Origin: Bacteriovorax sp. PP10
GTDB lineage: Bacteria; Bdellovibrionota; Bacteriovoracia; Bacteriovoracales; Bacteriovoracaceae
DNA: 64,000 nucleotides
Assembly (NCBI RefSeq): GCF_035013165.1
Contig: NZ_JAYGJQ010000003.1
Span: forward strand, 124,001 to 188,000
Direction: 5' to 3'
Below, piece by piece: positions 8,400 to 15,949 of this stretch. The number at the start of each line of letters is the position of its first letter. Position 1 is the first letter of the stretch. The notes under the pieces are model-generated. The model made no database searches, had not been told where the DNA came from, and was given only the letters and a program-made list of their open reading frames with translations. A program made the translations under genes and the position numbers.

Positions 8400-9527
8400 T
8401 TATGGATTCACTCTTGAATGGAAAACGTAACCAGAAGGAGTTGCTTCTAAAACAACGGCCGACTTAGTTGGATTTCTGTTTTTATCAAATGTAATTGTTC
8501 CAGTAATACCTTGGTAACCTTTTGTCGCTACTAGAGCGTCTCTGATATCAGATGGCTTTGTCGATTTTGCTCTCTTGATAGCATCAGCAACGATACCAAG
8601 TGAATCATATCCAAGGGCCGCGAATGATCCTGGTCTTGCTCCGTAAGCTTTTTCATAATCTTTTACGAAGTTTTGAACCACTGGAGATTTATCATCTGGA
8701 GCGAAGTGGTTAGAGATGTATGCACCTTTAACAGACTCACCAGCGATTTCGAAAAGTTTTGGTGAATCCCATCCGTCTCCACCTAAGAATGGAACGTTAA
8801 TTCCTAACGCTCTAGCTTGCTTAATAATAAGACCAGCTTCAACGTAGTAACCTGGAACAAAAACGAAATCAGGGTTTGCTCTTTTTACTTTTCTTAAAAG
8901 TGACTGGAAGTCAGTGTCTTTAGCAGCATAAGTTAACTCTTCAGTGTTAACTAGTTTCCCACCAAGTTTTGTGAATTCATCACCGAAAGCTTTTGCTAAT
9001 CCTTTAGAGTAGTCAGAAGTGTTTTCGATAAGGATGAGACCTTTTGTTTTTTTCAAAGTCTGGATGGCGAATTTCGCCATTACTACACCTTGGAAATCAT
9101 CTGTGAAACATGCGCGAGTGATATAATCACCAACCATTGTTACTTTTGCATTTGTTGCAGTTGGAGTGATGAATGGAATTTTTGCTTCCTGAACGATTGG
9201 AGCAGAAGCTAGTGCCAATGATGAAGTCGGAGCTCCGATCATAACAGAAACTTTATCAACGCTTAAAAGTTTTCTTGTCGCGTTTGTTGATTCGATTGCT
9301 TCAGACTTATCGTCTTCAATAATTAGATCAAACTTCTTTCCCGTACCTTTTTTTAATTTTTCGTAAGCGAGCTTGATACCGTTTACGTTTTCTTGTCCAA
9401 ACGTAGCAGTAGCACCTGTCATAGGAGATACAACTCCGATCTTAAGGTCAGCGGCCATAGCTGTTCCAACCATCAATAAAGCGGTGATAGTTGCTAGCAT
9501 TTTGTGTGGCATAGATGTCATTTTCAT
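8400..9527 (-). CDS. livJ: Branched-chain amino acid-type periplasmic binding protein, copy 1
   Basis: A 375-residue periplasmic substrate-binding protein (Peripla_BP_6/LivJ fold) for the importer encoded next to it. The start is set at 9527, where AAAGGAG precedes an ATG giving a clean signal peptide (cleaved at AMAA before DLKIGVV). A longer frame runs upstream to 9560 but lacks a good ribosome binding site. Mature motifs include SPMTGATATFGQ, IIEDDKSE, SSLALASAPIVQ, GYYVEAGLI and AALGYDSLG. It is a close paralogue of the protein at 9707-10834, of identical length. Ligand specificity (Leu/Ile/Val, other amino acids or urea-like compounds) cannot be read by eye. Confidence 0.93.
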   Translation of the reverse strand: MKMTSMPHKMLATITALLMVGTAMAADLKIGVVSPMTGATATFGQENVNGIKLAYEKLKKGTGKKFDLIIEDDKSEAIESTNATRKLLSVDKVSVMIGAPTSSLALASAPIVQEAKIPFITPTATNAKVTMVGDYITRACFTDDFQGVVMAKFAIQTLKKTKGLILIENTSDYSKGLAKAFGDEFTKLGGKLVNTEELTYAAKDTDFQSLLRKVKRANPDFVFVPGYYVEAGLIIKQARALGINVPFLGGDGWDSPKLFEIAGESVKGAYISNHFAPDDKSPVVQNFVKDYEKAYGARPGSFAALGYDSLGIVADAIKRAKSTKPSDIRDALVATKGYQGITGTITFDKNRNPTKSAVVLEATPSGYVFHSRVNP

Positions 9528-9569
9528 TAAGCACTCCTTTGTAAAATGAAGCAGATGCAATTCGTCGGT

Positions 9570-9695
9570 TAAGTATTTAACAATAATAACAGTAACATGG
9601 CGGATTCTTATGTAAAGTTATTTACACTATTTTTATTGTAAACATGTAAGACCCCGAAATACCAAAGTTTTTTGATATAGTTTGAGATTGCATCT
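9570..9695 (-). promoter_or_regulatory. Upstream region of binding-protein copy 1 (duplicated)
   Basis: This non-coding stretch aligns with 10876-11002 upstream of copy 2. Shared blocks are TAACAATAATAACAGTAACATG (from 9578 and 10885, 22 bases, nearly 50 bases from each start codon) and GAAATACCAAAGTTTTT (from 9656 and 10962). Both blocks keep the same spacing of about 78 bases. The duplication therefore included the promoter region. I could not assign confident -35/-10 boxes. Confidence 0.7.
9611..9642. promoter_or_regulatory. Candidate operator: TGTAAA inverted repeats
   Basis: TGTAAA (9611), TTTACA (9621) and TGTAAA (9637) form two overlapping inverted repeats with 4- and 10-base spacers. 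They lie 84-115 bases upstream of the copy 1 start. Only the first hexamer (TGTAAA at 10919) is kept at the equivalent place upstream of copy 2. A regulator site is plausible but unproven. Confidence 0.45.
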
Positions 9696-9706
9696 TGCCT
9701 CCATTG

Positions 9707-10834
9707 TTATGGATTCACTCTAGAGTGGAATATAAAACCAGAAGTTGTTGCTTCTAAAACAACGGCTGACTTCATTGGGTTTCTGTCTTTATCAAATGTA
9801 ATTGTCCCCGTAATACCCTGGTAGTCTTTCGTTGCAGCTAAAGCGTCTCTGATGTCAGAAGGCTTTGTAGATTTTGCTCTCTTGATAGCATCAGCAATGA
9901 TACCAAGTGAATCATATCCAAGGGCCGCGAATGATCCCGGTTTTGTTCCGTAAGCTTTTTCATAATCTTTTACGAAGTTTTGAACGATGGGAGCTTTATC
10001 ATCTGGAGCAAAGTGACTAGAAATGTATGATCCTTTAACTGTAGCTCCGGCGATTTCGAAAAGTTTTGGAGAGGCCCATCCGTCACCACCTAGGAAAGGA
10101 ATGTTAATTCCTAAAGCGCGAGCTTGTTTTACGATATAACCAACTTCAACATAGTAGCCTGGAACAAAAATGAAATCTGGATTTGCTCTTTTTACTTTTC
10201 TTAAAAGTGACTGGTAGTCTGTATCTTTAGCAGCGTAAGTTAACTCTTCAGTGTTAACCATTTTTCCACCAAGTTTTGTGAATTGCTCAGTGAAAGCTTT
10301 CGCTAATCCTTTAGAGTAGTCAGAAGTGTTTTCGATAAGGATGAGACCTTTTGTTTTTTTCAAAGTCTGGATGGCGAATTTCGCCATAACAATACCCTGG
10401 AAATCATCAGTGAAACAAGCGCGAGTGATATAGTTACCAACCATTGTTACTTTTGGATTTGTTGCAGTAGGAGTGATGAATGGAATTTTTGCTTGCTGAA
10501 CAATGGGAGCTGAAGCTAGTGCCAATGATGAAGTCGGAGACCCGATCATGACAGAAACTTTATCAACGCTTAAAAGTTTTCTTGTCGCACTTGTTGATTC
10601 CATGGCCTCAGATTTATCGTCTTCGATGGCCAGGTCAAATTTCTTTCCCGTACCTTTTTTTAATTTTTCGTAAGCGAGCTTGATTCCGTTTACGTCTTCT
10701 TGTCCAAAGGTTGCAGTGGGACCCGTTAAAGATGATACAACTCCGATTTTTAGGTCGGCCGCCATTGCAGATCCCATAACCACTAAAGCGGTCATCGTTG
10801 CCAAGAATTTGTGCGGCGTAGATGTCATTTTCAT
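9707..10834 (-). CDS. livK: Branched-chain amino acid-type periplasmic binding protein, copy 2
   Basis: A 375-residue paralogue of the protein at 8400-9527, collinear over its whole length with scattered substitutions. The start is set at 10834 (TGGAG upstream, signal peptide ending GSAMAA); the frame extends to 10936 without a supported start. Long stretches of DNA are identical to copy 1, so the duplication is recent or kept alike by gene conversion. It is the first gene of the liv unit but is separated from copy 1 by 179 bases. It probably feeds the same LivHMGF permease with an altered ligand range, like E. coli LivJ and LivK. That split of ligands is an inference. Confidence 0.9.
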   Translation of the reverse strand: MKMTSTPHKFLATMTALVVMGSAMAADLKIGVVSSLTGPTATFGQEDVNGIKLAYEKLKKGTGKKFDLAIEDDKSEAMESTSATRKLLSVDKVSVMIGSPTSSLALASAPIVQQAKIPFITPTATNPKVTMVGNYITRACFTDDFQGIVMAKFAIQTLKKTKGLILIENTSDYSKGLAKAFTEQFTKLGGKMVNTEELTYAAKDTDYQSLLRKVKRANPDFIFVPGYYVEVGYIVKQARALGINIPFLGGDGWASPKLFEIAGATVKGSYISSHFAPDDKAPIVQNFVKDYEKAYGTKPGSFAALGYDSLGIIADAIKRAKSTKPSDIRDALAATKDYQGITGTITFDKDRNPMKSAVVLEATTSGFIFHSRVNP

Positions 10835-10875
10835 TATGTGCTCCATTGTAAAATTAAGTAGATGTAATTGGTTGG

Positions 10876-11002
10876 TCAAACCTTTAACAATAATAACAGT
10901 AACATGCGGGAACCTTATGTAAAGAGGTTTAAACAATATTTATATATTTGCGTAAGGTGCAGAAATACCAAAGTTTTTCAATATAGATTAAGATTTTTCA
11001 GA
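10876..11002 (-). promoter_or_regulatory. Upstream region of binding-protein copy 2 (duplicated)
   Basis: The counterpart of 9570-9695, with the same two conserved blocks at the same spacing. It differs in the middle, where a GTTTAAAC palindrome (10927-10934) replaces the second and third TGTAAA-type hexamers. It should hold the main promoter of the liv operon and lies back to back with the gene starting at 11065. Confidence 0.6.
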
Positions 11003-11064
11003 ACTCGCTTAGACTCAATTATGGTTTTGCGAAAAAGCAAAAATCCAATCGAGGAAGGTAAGGA

Positions 11065-11325
11065 ATGCATAGTAAAGACGATTTCAAGCAAACTCTGATC
11101 AAGCAATACTCTGAGGTAATCGAAGAGATTATTGTGGAGAGTGAATCAGTCTATCGTTCTCATTTGGATTTTGATCAACTGGACTTTCGCGTGCGAGGTT
11201 TGATTCAGGCCGCACGAGTTGATGGGATAGAAGAAGGAATCATCTGGGGGATTTTAGAGCGCAGGGTGCCGGATTATTATCGTTTTGCGATGACAGTTTC
11301 TTACGCTGGAAAAATCGCCGCTTAA
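11065..11325 (+). CDS. Small soluble protein, unknown
   Basis: An 86-residue protein, with GAGGAAGGTAAGG before the ATG. It has no signal peptide or membrane segment and is mixed acidic/basic and probably helical (FKQTLIKQYSEVIEEII, then LDFDQLDFRVRGLIQAARV). It is divergent from the liv operon and followed within 80 bases by another plus-strand gene. No family recognised. Confidence 0.7.
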   Translation: MHSKDDFKQTLIKQYSEVIEEIIVESESVYRSHLDFDQLDFRVRGLIQAARVDGIEEGIIWGILERRVPDYYRFAMTVSYAGKIAA

Positions 11326-11400
11326 ACTTTTTTATTTATTTAAAAGACAACAAAACAAATTTCATGATAGTGCCTGCATATATATTTATGTGGAGGCACT

Positions 11401-11934
11401 ATGAAATTTCTTTCAATTTGTTTATCTTTATTTCTGGCAACGACAGCATTCGCTGAAACAGCAATCACAAGAAACAACGATAATATGAACGCTATTTGCA
11501 AAACTAAAGCAGACGTAGGTTTTCGTTCTTATTCATTAAAATTGGAGTCAGAAGAAATCCTGAATGACACTAGAGAAGTAACTCTTGAGATGTCTTTTTT
11601 GAAATGTGCTGAAGTCGACAATGGTTACAAGTTCGTTGCTAGTTCATCTGACGAAATCCTTCACAATTACATCATTCTTGACGATGGAACTTTAGGCACT
11701 ACAAATAACAAATTAACAGCAGTTAACTTTTACGCTGTTGATCCAAAGGGAGTGACTCTTTCAACTCTTTCACTGGGAAAAACTCCAGGGACATTTAAAA
11801 TCTTTTTATCTTTTAAAAAAGATGTAACACAAGCTTATATCCTTGCTGAATTAACAAGCAACATCTCTTCGCCAATTGGATCAATCGATGGATTAGTTCA
11901 ACGTTACGGTGGATTTGTTTTATCTTTTAAGTAA
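11401..11934 (+). CDS. Exported protein, unknown
   Basis: A 177-residue protein with a Sec signal peptide (cleaved after TTAFA). The mature domain has two Cys (NAICKT, FLKCAE) and alternating hydrophobic/polar strands that suggest a beta-sandwich. A strong ribosome binding site (GGAGG) lies six bases before the ATG. It ends at a strong terminator. No recognisable family; probably periplasmic. Confidence 0.78.
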   Translation: MKFLSICLSLFLATTAFAETAITRNNDNMNAICKTKADVGFRSYSLKLESEEILNDTREVTLEMSFLKCAEVDNGYKFVASSSDEILHNYIILDDGTLGTTNNKLTAVNFYAVDPKGVTLSTLSLGKTPGTFKIFLSFKKDVTQAYILAELTSNISSPIGSIDGLVQRYGGFVLSFK

Positions 11935-11963
11935 AAAAAAGGGCCTCTAGTGAGGCCCTTTTA
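11935..11963 (+). terminator. Intrinsic terminator
   Basis: Stem GGGCCTC / GAGGCCC with a TAGT loop. It is preceded by an A-run and followed by TTTTATAT, directly at the stop of the exported-protein gene ending at 11934. Confidence 0.9.
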
Positions 11964-12016
11964 TATTTGCGGAACTCTTTTAAAGAAGTTCAGTTTTTTT
12001 ATTTTTCAAGCGATAT

Positions 12017-12042
12017 AAAAATGCTCCACTGGAGCATTTTTT
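12017..12042. terminator. Intrinsic terminator of the NamZ-like gene
   Basis: AAAAATGCTCC, ACT loop, GGAGCATTTTT: a perfect stem with A/T runs on both sides. It lies just past the stop of the minus-strand gene at 12050 and can act in both directions. Confidence 0.88.
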
Positions 12043-12049
12043 CCGCAAA

Positions 12050-13240
12050 TTAATAAATTAAAATATCTTGTCTCTTATTTAAAAATTCCTGATGACCTTG
12101 AGTCTCGATTTTTTGAAGTTCTGATAACGATCCTAGCTTATCAACCCACAGTCTTACTTCATCCGTACCATTGATCAAATCGATCGCTAGCTTATGAAAT
12201 TCATACTCGTATGGTTTGCTGTGAAACTCGAACTTGTCACCAAGCTCACGTTTGAATTCACGACAAATCATTTGAGAAACAGTCCACGATTTAAACTTTG
12301 CATTTTCTGTTGGATGGATATGAACTCCACCGCAGTTTTGGCCTTGGTGTTTTTGGAAAGTCGGAAGGAAGATGATTGGACGAAGGTTAAAGCCTTCAGT
12401 TAAACCTTCTTCTTTAAATCTTTTTTGCATGCGATCCACGAAATCAAAAGACTCGATTCCAGGGTATCCAGCGATCTCCAGAGGGCGTGTTGTCCCACGT
12501 CCTTCACTAATGTTCGTTCCTTCGTAAAGAACCGTTCCAGCGAATGTAATCGCTCCTTCCGGTGTCGGAAGGTTAGGAGAAGGTAATACCCATGGAAGAC
12601 CAGTGTCAGTCCAGTACATTGAACGTTTCCAATTTTTCATTGAGATAACTTCAAGGTTACAATTTGTATTTAAAACTTTTTGTCCGAACAATCCTACTTC
12701 TCCCATTGTTAATGAGTGACGTTGAGGGATTGGGTATCTTCCTACGAAAGATTCATATCCAGGTTTTAAGATTGTCCCTTCGATCATGTCTCCACCAACT
12801 GGATTCGGACGATCTAGTACAACAAGTTTAATATCTCTTCCAACACACTTTTCCATGATTAATGAAAGAGTAGAGATGTAGGTATAAACGCGAGTTCCTA
12901 CATCTTGAAGATCGATGATTAACGTATCTAATCCTTCTAACATTTCGTCAGTTGGAGTTCTTGTTTCAGAGTATAGTGAATAAACCGGGATTTTAAAAAA
13001 TGGGTGAACGTAGTGGGCCGTCTCCATCATGTTATCTTGAACGTCTGTCACGAATCCGTGTTGAGGTCCAAATAATTTTTTAAGACGAGAACCGAAAAGT
13101 TTTTGAAGAAGAACAACTCCAGTATTGAATTGAGAGTCGATCGAAGCGCTATGGCATAGATAACCAATATTTCCTTTGATGCTCTCTTGAAGAGATTTTT
13201 CTGCGATTAAGCGCTCAAGACCCGTCACAACTTTTGTCAT
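12050..13240 (-). CDS. namZ: Exo-beta-N-acetylmuramidase family protein (NamZ, DUF1343)
   Basis: A 396-residue protein of the DUF1343/GH171 family. Bacillus NamZ removes MurNAc from the non-reducing end of peptidoglycan fragments. Family landmarks are GPQHGFVTDVQDNM, the strand LDTLIIDLQDVGTRVYTY, LDRPNPVGGDMIEG, RHSLTMGEVGLF and ISEGRGTTRPLEI. No signal peptide is visible (start MTKVVTGLERLI), so it probably acts in the cytoplasm on recycled or ingested wall fragments. In a predatory organism it could process prey-derived peptidoglycan (inference). Single-gene unit. The GNAT gene is divergent. Confidence 0.9.
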   Translation of the reverse strand: MTKVVTGLERLIAEKSLQESIKGNIGYLCHSASIDSQFNTGVVLLQKLFGSRLKKLFGPQHGFVTDVQDNMMETAHYVHPFFKIPVYSLYSETRTPTDEMLEGLDTLIIDLQDVGTRVYTYISTLSLIMEKCVGRDIKLVVLDRPNPVGGDMIEGTILKPGYESFVGRYPIPQRHSLTMGEVGLFGQKVLNTNCNLEVISMKNWKRSMYWTDTGLPWVLPSPNLPTPEGAITFAGTVLYEGTNISEGRGTTRPLEIAGYPGIESFDFVDRMQKRFKEEGLTEGFNLRPIIFLPTFQKHQGQNCGGVHIHPTENAKFKSWTVSQMICREFKRELGDKFEFHSKPYEYEFHKLAIDLINGTDEVRLWVDKLGSLSELQKIETQGHQEFLNKRQDILIY

Positions 13241-13365
13241 ACTTACTTCCTAGATTCCTTTCAAGGTATATAATTTATCCCTTAATTTTGTGGTTGAGGT
13301 GAATTTTTGTAAAGCTAAAAGAATTTAGACTATACCGAAGGGAGTATTTATTTTACTTTTTAGTC

Positions 13366-13833
13366 ATGATTGTTAGGAATTTCCATAAAACAGACACCAA
13401 AACATTAATTGAACTCTTCAGAGAGACAGTTCACAGAGTTTGCTGTGTTGATTATTCAGTTGAGCAGCTTAAGGCCTGGGCGCCGGATTTTATAGATGAT
13501 TCTGTCTGGGAGAGTCGGCTTGAAAAAAGCTATGCTCTAGTGGCCGAAGAAAACGGTTTGATTTTAGGTTTCGCCAATCTGGAAAATGATGGAAATATAG
13601 ATATGTTTTACGTCAGCGCCGAGAGTCAGGGAAAAGGAGTCGGAAAAGTTCTTCTAAAGCATTTAGAAAATCATGCGAAAGACTTGAAATTAGATAAGCT
13701 CACTAGTGATGTGAGTTTAACGGCAAGAAAGTTTTTTCAGCATTCTGGTTTTCTCACTGAGAAGGAATATATTAAGGTCAGAAATGATGTTGAGTTTAAG
13801 AATACGCTGATGTCAAAAAAACTTTCTTATTGA
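13366..13833 (+). CDS. GNAT-family N-acetyltransferase
   Basis: A 155-residue GNAT protein of the YafP-like type (Acetyltransf). It starts with MIVRNFHKTDTKTLIELF and has the acetyl-CoA-binding motif A SAESQGKGVGKVLLKHLE (Q/R-x-x-G-x-G form), then LTARKFFQHSGF. The substrate is unknown. The ribosome binding site is weak, and no better start is visible. A well-placed promoter for downstream transcription overlaps its stop codon. Confidence 0.88.
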   Translation: MIVRNFHKTDTKTLIELFRETVHRVCCVDYSVEQLKAWAPDFIDDSVWESRLEKSYALVAEENGLILGFANLENDGNIDMFYVSAESQGKGVGKVLLKHLENHAKDLKLDKLTSDVSLTARKFFQHSGFLTEKEYIKVRNDVEFKNTLMSKKLSY

Positions 13834-13857
13834 AAATTTTAAGCCTCTTGCTAGAAT
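13830..13857 (+). promoter_or_regulatory. Sigma-70-type promoter overlapping the GNAT stop codon
   Basis: TTGAAA (13830-13835), 16-base spacer, TAGAAT (13852-13857). Each box matches the consensus at five of six bases. Transcription would start around 13863-13865, the first base of a long hairpin. It could drive a leader for thyA-folA or a separate small RNA. Confidence 0.55.
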
Positions 13858-14157
13858 AAAAACTGGTGGGGGGTTATTAAATCTGCTTGCAGGCTTTTTT
13901 TAGATTTCCCCCCACCAGAAAACTTCTCGAATTCTCGGTAAGCTTTTTTGAGCGATGTATCACCTGAACCTCCGTTTTTCTTTCACCATTGTTTGTTTCA
14001 GTAAGATTTTCTCTATTTTGAAAGAGACTTTTTATTTAAAAATGCGTTAATGCGCTGACGAAAATGGCTTCGGATTCTAAACTTACGTTGTAAAGATCTG
14101 CTCGAAAAGTTACTATTTCATTGAGACACACACTCACAATACACACAAGGATGGAAC
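13834..14157. other. 324-base gap before thyA
   Basis: Apart from the promoter and hairpin at its left end, this gap holds no convincing gene. A 28-codon minus-strand frame (13877-13963, GTG start with GGAGG five bases upstream) crosses the hairpin; it is basic and of unknown reality. ACACACAC-like runs lie 20-35 bases before the thyA start. No clear thyA-proximal promoter is visible, which fits a long leader from 13863. Confidence 0.5.
13863..13918. ncRNA. Candidate structured RNA: long G6/C6 hairpin
   Basis: CTGGTGGGGGG (13863-13873) pairs perfectly with CCCCCCACCAG (13908-13918). AAATCT (13879-13884) pairs with AGATTT (13902-13907), leaving a five-base bulge on one side. On the plus strand it starts where the promoter at 13830-13857 should begin transcription. 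On the minus strand the hairpin is followed by TTTTTATT and would serve as an intrinsic terminator. Which strand is the working one cannot be told from sequence alone. Confidence 0.4.
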
Positions 14158-14952
14158 ATGAAGCAATATCACGATCTGATGGAGCACGTTCTTAAAAATG
14201 GCGCGAAAAAAGAAGACCGTACTGGAACAGGAACTCTTTCTGTTTTCGGTTACCAAGCGAGATACAATCTTGCTGAAGGCTTCCCGCTTGTTACGACAAA
14301 AAAACTTCACTTGAAATCAATCATTCACGAATTGCTTTGGTTTCTTCAAGGTGAAACCAATATTAAATACCTAAAAGACAATGGCGTTTCTATTTGGGAT
14401 GAATGGGCCGATGAAGATGGAAATCTTGGACCGGTCTACGGATCTCAATGGAGAAGCTGGCACGGGGCCAACGGTGAGACGATCGATCAGATCACAACTG
14501 TTGTTAACCAGATTAAGAAAAACCCGGATTCAAGACGTTTAATCGTCTCTGCATGGAACGTAGCTGAGATCGAAAAGATGGCACTTCCTCCATGTCACGC
14601 GTTTTTTCAATTCTATGTGGCCGATGGAAAACTGTCTTGTCAGTTATACCAAAGATCAGCGGATATCTTTTTAGGTGTTCCGTTTAACATCGCTTCATAT
14701 GCGCTTTTAACAATGATGATGGCGCAGGTAACTGGTCTTGGTTATGGTGACTTCGTTCACACAATGGGTGACGCTCACTTATACTCAAATCACATTGATC
14801 AAGCGAAGCTTCAATTGACTCGCGATTTTAGAATGCTTCCGCAAATGAAGCTAAACCCTGATATTAAAAATATTTTTGATTTCAAATTCGAAGACTTTAA
14901 GTTGGAAGGATACGATCCGCACCCGACAATTAAAGCTCCAATTGCTATATAG
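14158..14952 (+). CDS. thyA: Thymidylate synthase
   Basis: A 264-residue ThyA, the same length as the E. coli enzyme. It methylates dUMP to dTMP using methylene-tetrahydrofolate and releases dihydrofolate. The nucleophile is Cys146 in [12 protein letters not shown]. The phosphate-binding Arg pair is in [11 protein letters not shown], followed by [26 protein letters not shown] precedes the start. It lies nine bases upstream of folA, whose product recycles the dihydrofolate. Confidence 0.98.
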   Translation: MKQYHDLMEHVLKNGAKKEDRTGTGTLSVFGYQARYNLAEGFPLVTTKKLHLKSIIHELLWFLQGETNIKYLKDNGVSIWDEWADEDGNLGPVYGSQWRSWHGANGETIDQITTVVNQIKKNPDSRRLIVSAWNVAEIEKMALPPCHAFFQFYVADGKLSCQLYQRSADIFLGVPFNIASYALLTMMMAQVTGLGYGDFVHTMGDAHLYSNHIDQAKLQLTRDFRMLPQMKLNPDIKNIFDFKFEDFKLEGYDPHPTIKAPIAI

Positions 14953-14961
14953 GTAAACGAT

Positions 14962-15450
14962 ATGCATGTTTCAATGGTAGTGGCCTATGGGCCTAAAGGT
15001 GAAATTGGCCTTGATAATAAACTTCTGTGGCACATCCCGGAAGACCTGAAGAATTTTAAAAAGATTACGACAGGGAAAATGATTGTCATGGGAAGAAAGA
15101 CTTTCGAGTCGATTGGAAAACCTCTTCCTGATAGAGCGAATGTTGTCATCACTCGTGATGTAAATTTTAAGCATGATGGAGTGATCGTTATTCATGATCC
15201 TATGATGGCCTTCGATTTGGCGCTTGAAGCTGAAGAAGACTTAGGAGAAGATGATTTTGAAATGATGGTTATTGGTGGTGGAGAGATCTTCAATGCCTTT
15301 TTGCCATACACTCATAAGATCTATCTTTCTGAAGTGGACTATACAGGTCCGGCCGATGCTTTTTTTCCACCGGTAAATTACAAAGAGTGGGAAATTGAAA
15401 AAACTGAGAAGTTTGAAAAATTTACGTTTAAAGTTCTAACGAGAATCTAA
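14962..15450 (+). CDS. folA: Dihydrofolate reductase
   Basis: A 162-residue DHFR reducing dihydrofolate to tetrahydrofolate with NADPH. It has SMVVAYGPKGEIGLDNKLLWHIPEDLKNFK (shown here as the run around LLWHIPEDL), MGRKTFESIG for NADPH binding and MVIGGGEIFNAFLP near residue 100. The acidic active-site residue is Glu in PEDL, where many bacterial enzymes have Asp. It is cotranscribed with thyA, the usual pairing, and a strong terminator follows. Confidence 0.96.
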   Translation: MHVSMVVAYGPKGEIGLDNKLLWHIPEDLKNFKKITTGKMIVMGRKTFESIGKPLPDRANVVITRDVNFKHDGVIVIHDPMMAFDLALEAEEDLGEDDFEMMVIGGGEIFNAFLPYTHKIYLSEVDYTGPADAFFPPVNYKEWEIEKTEKFEKFTFKVLTRI

Positions 15451-15485
15451 AAAAAAAAGGCCGCGAATTTCGCGGCCTTTTTTTA
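15451..15485 (+). terminator. Intrinsic terminator of thyA-folA
   Basis: GGCCGCGA / TCGCGGCC with a three-base ATT loop, flanked by a run of A and a run of seven T. It follows the folA stop immediately. Confidence 0.95.
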
Positions 15486-15505
15486 TCTAAAATATTAAAA
15501 AATAA

Positions 15506-15814
15506 TTATAAATGAACTGATGAGCATTGAGAGTCAAGAACAGTGGCCGTTTTATTGTAAAATCTGTTTCCATTTTCGTTTAAAATTTCGCTCGCGATAA
15601 TTTGTTTTTTATCAGAATCAGTTGTTGAACATCTTGCTTTAATTTGTGCTTTTGCTTCTTCAAGAGATGAAGACACTCCCGTTACTAAAGTTACAACACT
15701 TTCACGTGACATATTGTTTGTTACTAAACATTGAACAGTACACAGAGAAAGATCTTTCGAGAAAACAGTTGTTGATAGAGCAGATAGTGCTAGTGCAAGA
15801 ATGATTTTTTTCAT
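15506..15814 (-). CDS. Small exported protein, unknown
   Basis: A 102-residue protein with a signal peptide (MKKIILALALSALSTTVFS). The mature 83 residues have four Cys (LCTVQC, ARC, SQC). It resembles the other small exported Cys proteins of this window in design but not clearly in sequence. A purine-rich stretch (CTGGAGATC) precedes the ATG. Periplasmic or secreted; function unknown. Confidence 0.75.
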   Translation of the reverse strand: MKKIILALALSALSTTVFSKDLSLCTVQCLVTNNMSRESVVTLVTGVSSSLEEAKAQIKARCSTTDSDKKQIIASEILNENGNRFYNKTATVLDSQCSSVHL

Positions 15815-15845
15815 GTGATCTCCAGTTAAAGTTTAATGAGCGATT

Positions 15846-15890
15846 TCTAACAACTTAATTGTTAGAAGGCCAGGAGGACAGGCCGTCCTC
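15846..15890. repeat. Two perfect hairpins between RAYT and a small exported gene
   Basis: TCTAACAA / TTGTTAGA (15846-15866, five-base loop) and GAGGAC / GTCCTC (15874-15890, five-base loop). GGAG directly overlaps the second left arm, as in the head tetranucleotide of many REP elements. No T-run follows on either strand, so they are not simple terminators. A link to the adjacent RAYT is a possibility only. Confidence 0.4.
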
Positions 15891-15949
15891 AGTCCCATTT
15901 TTTGAAAAGATCCTAATAAAAACGCATTATGACTACGCGCCCAATGCGA

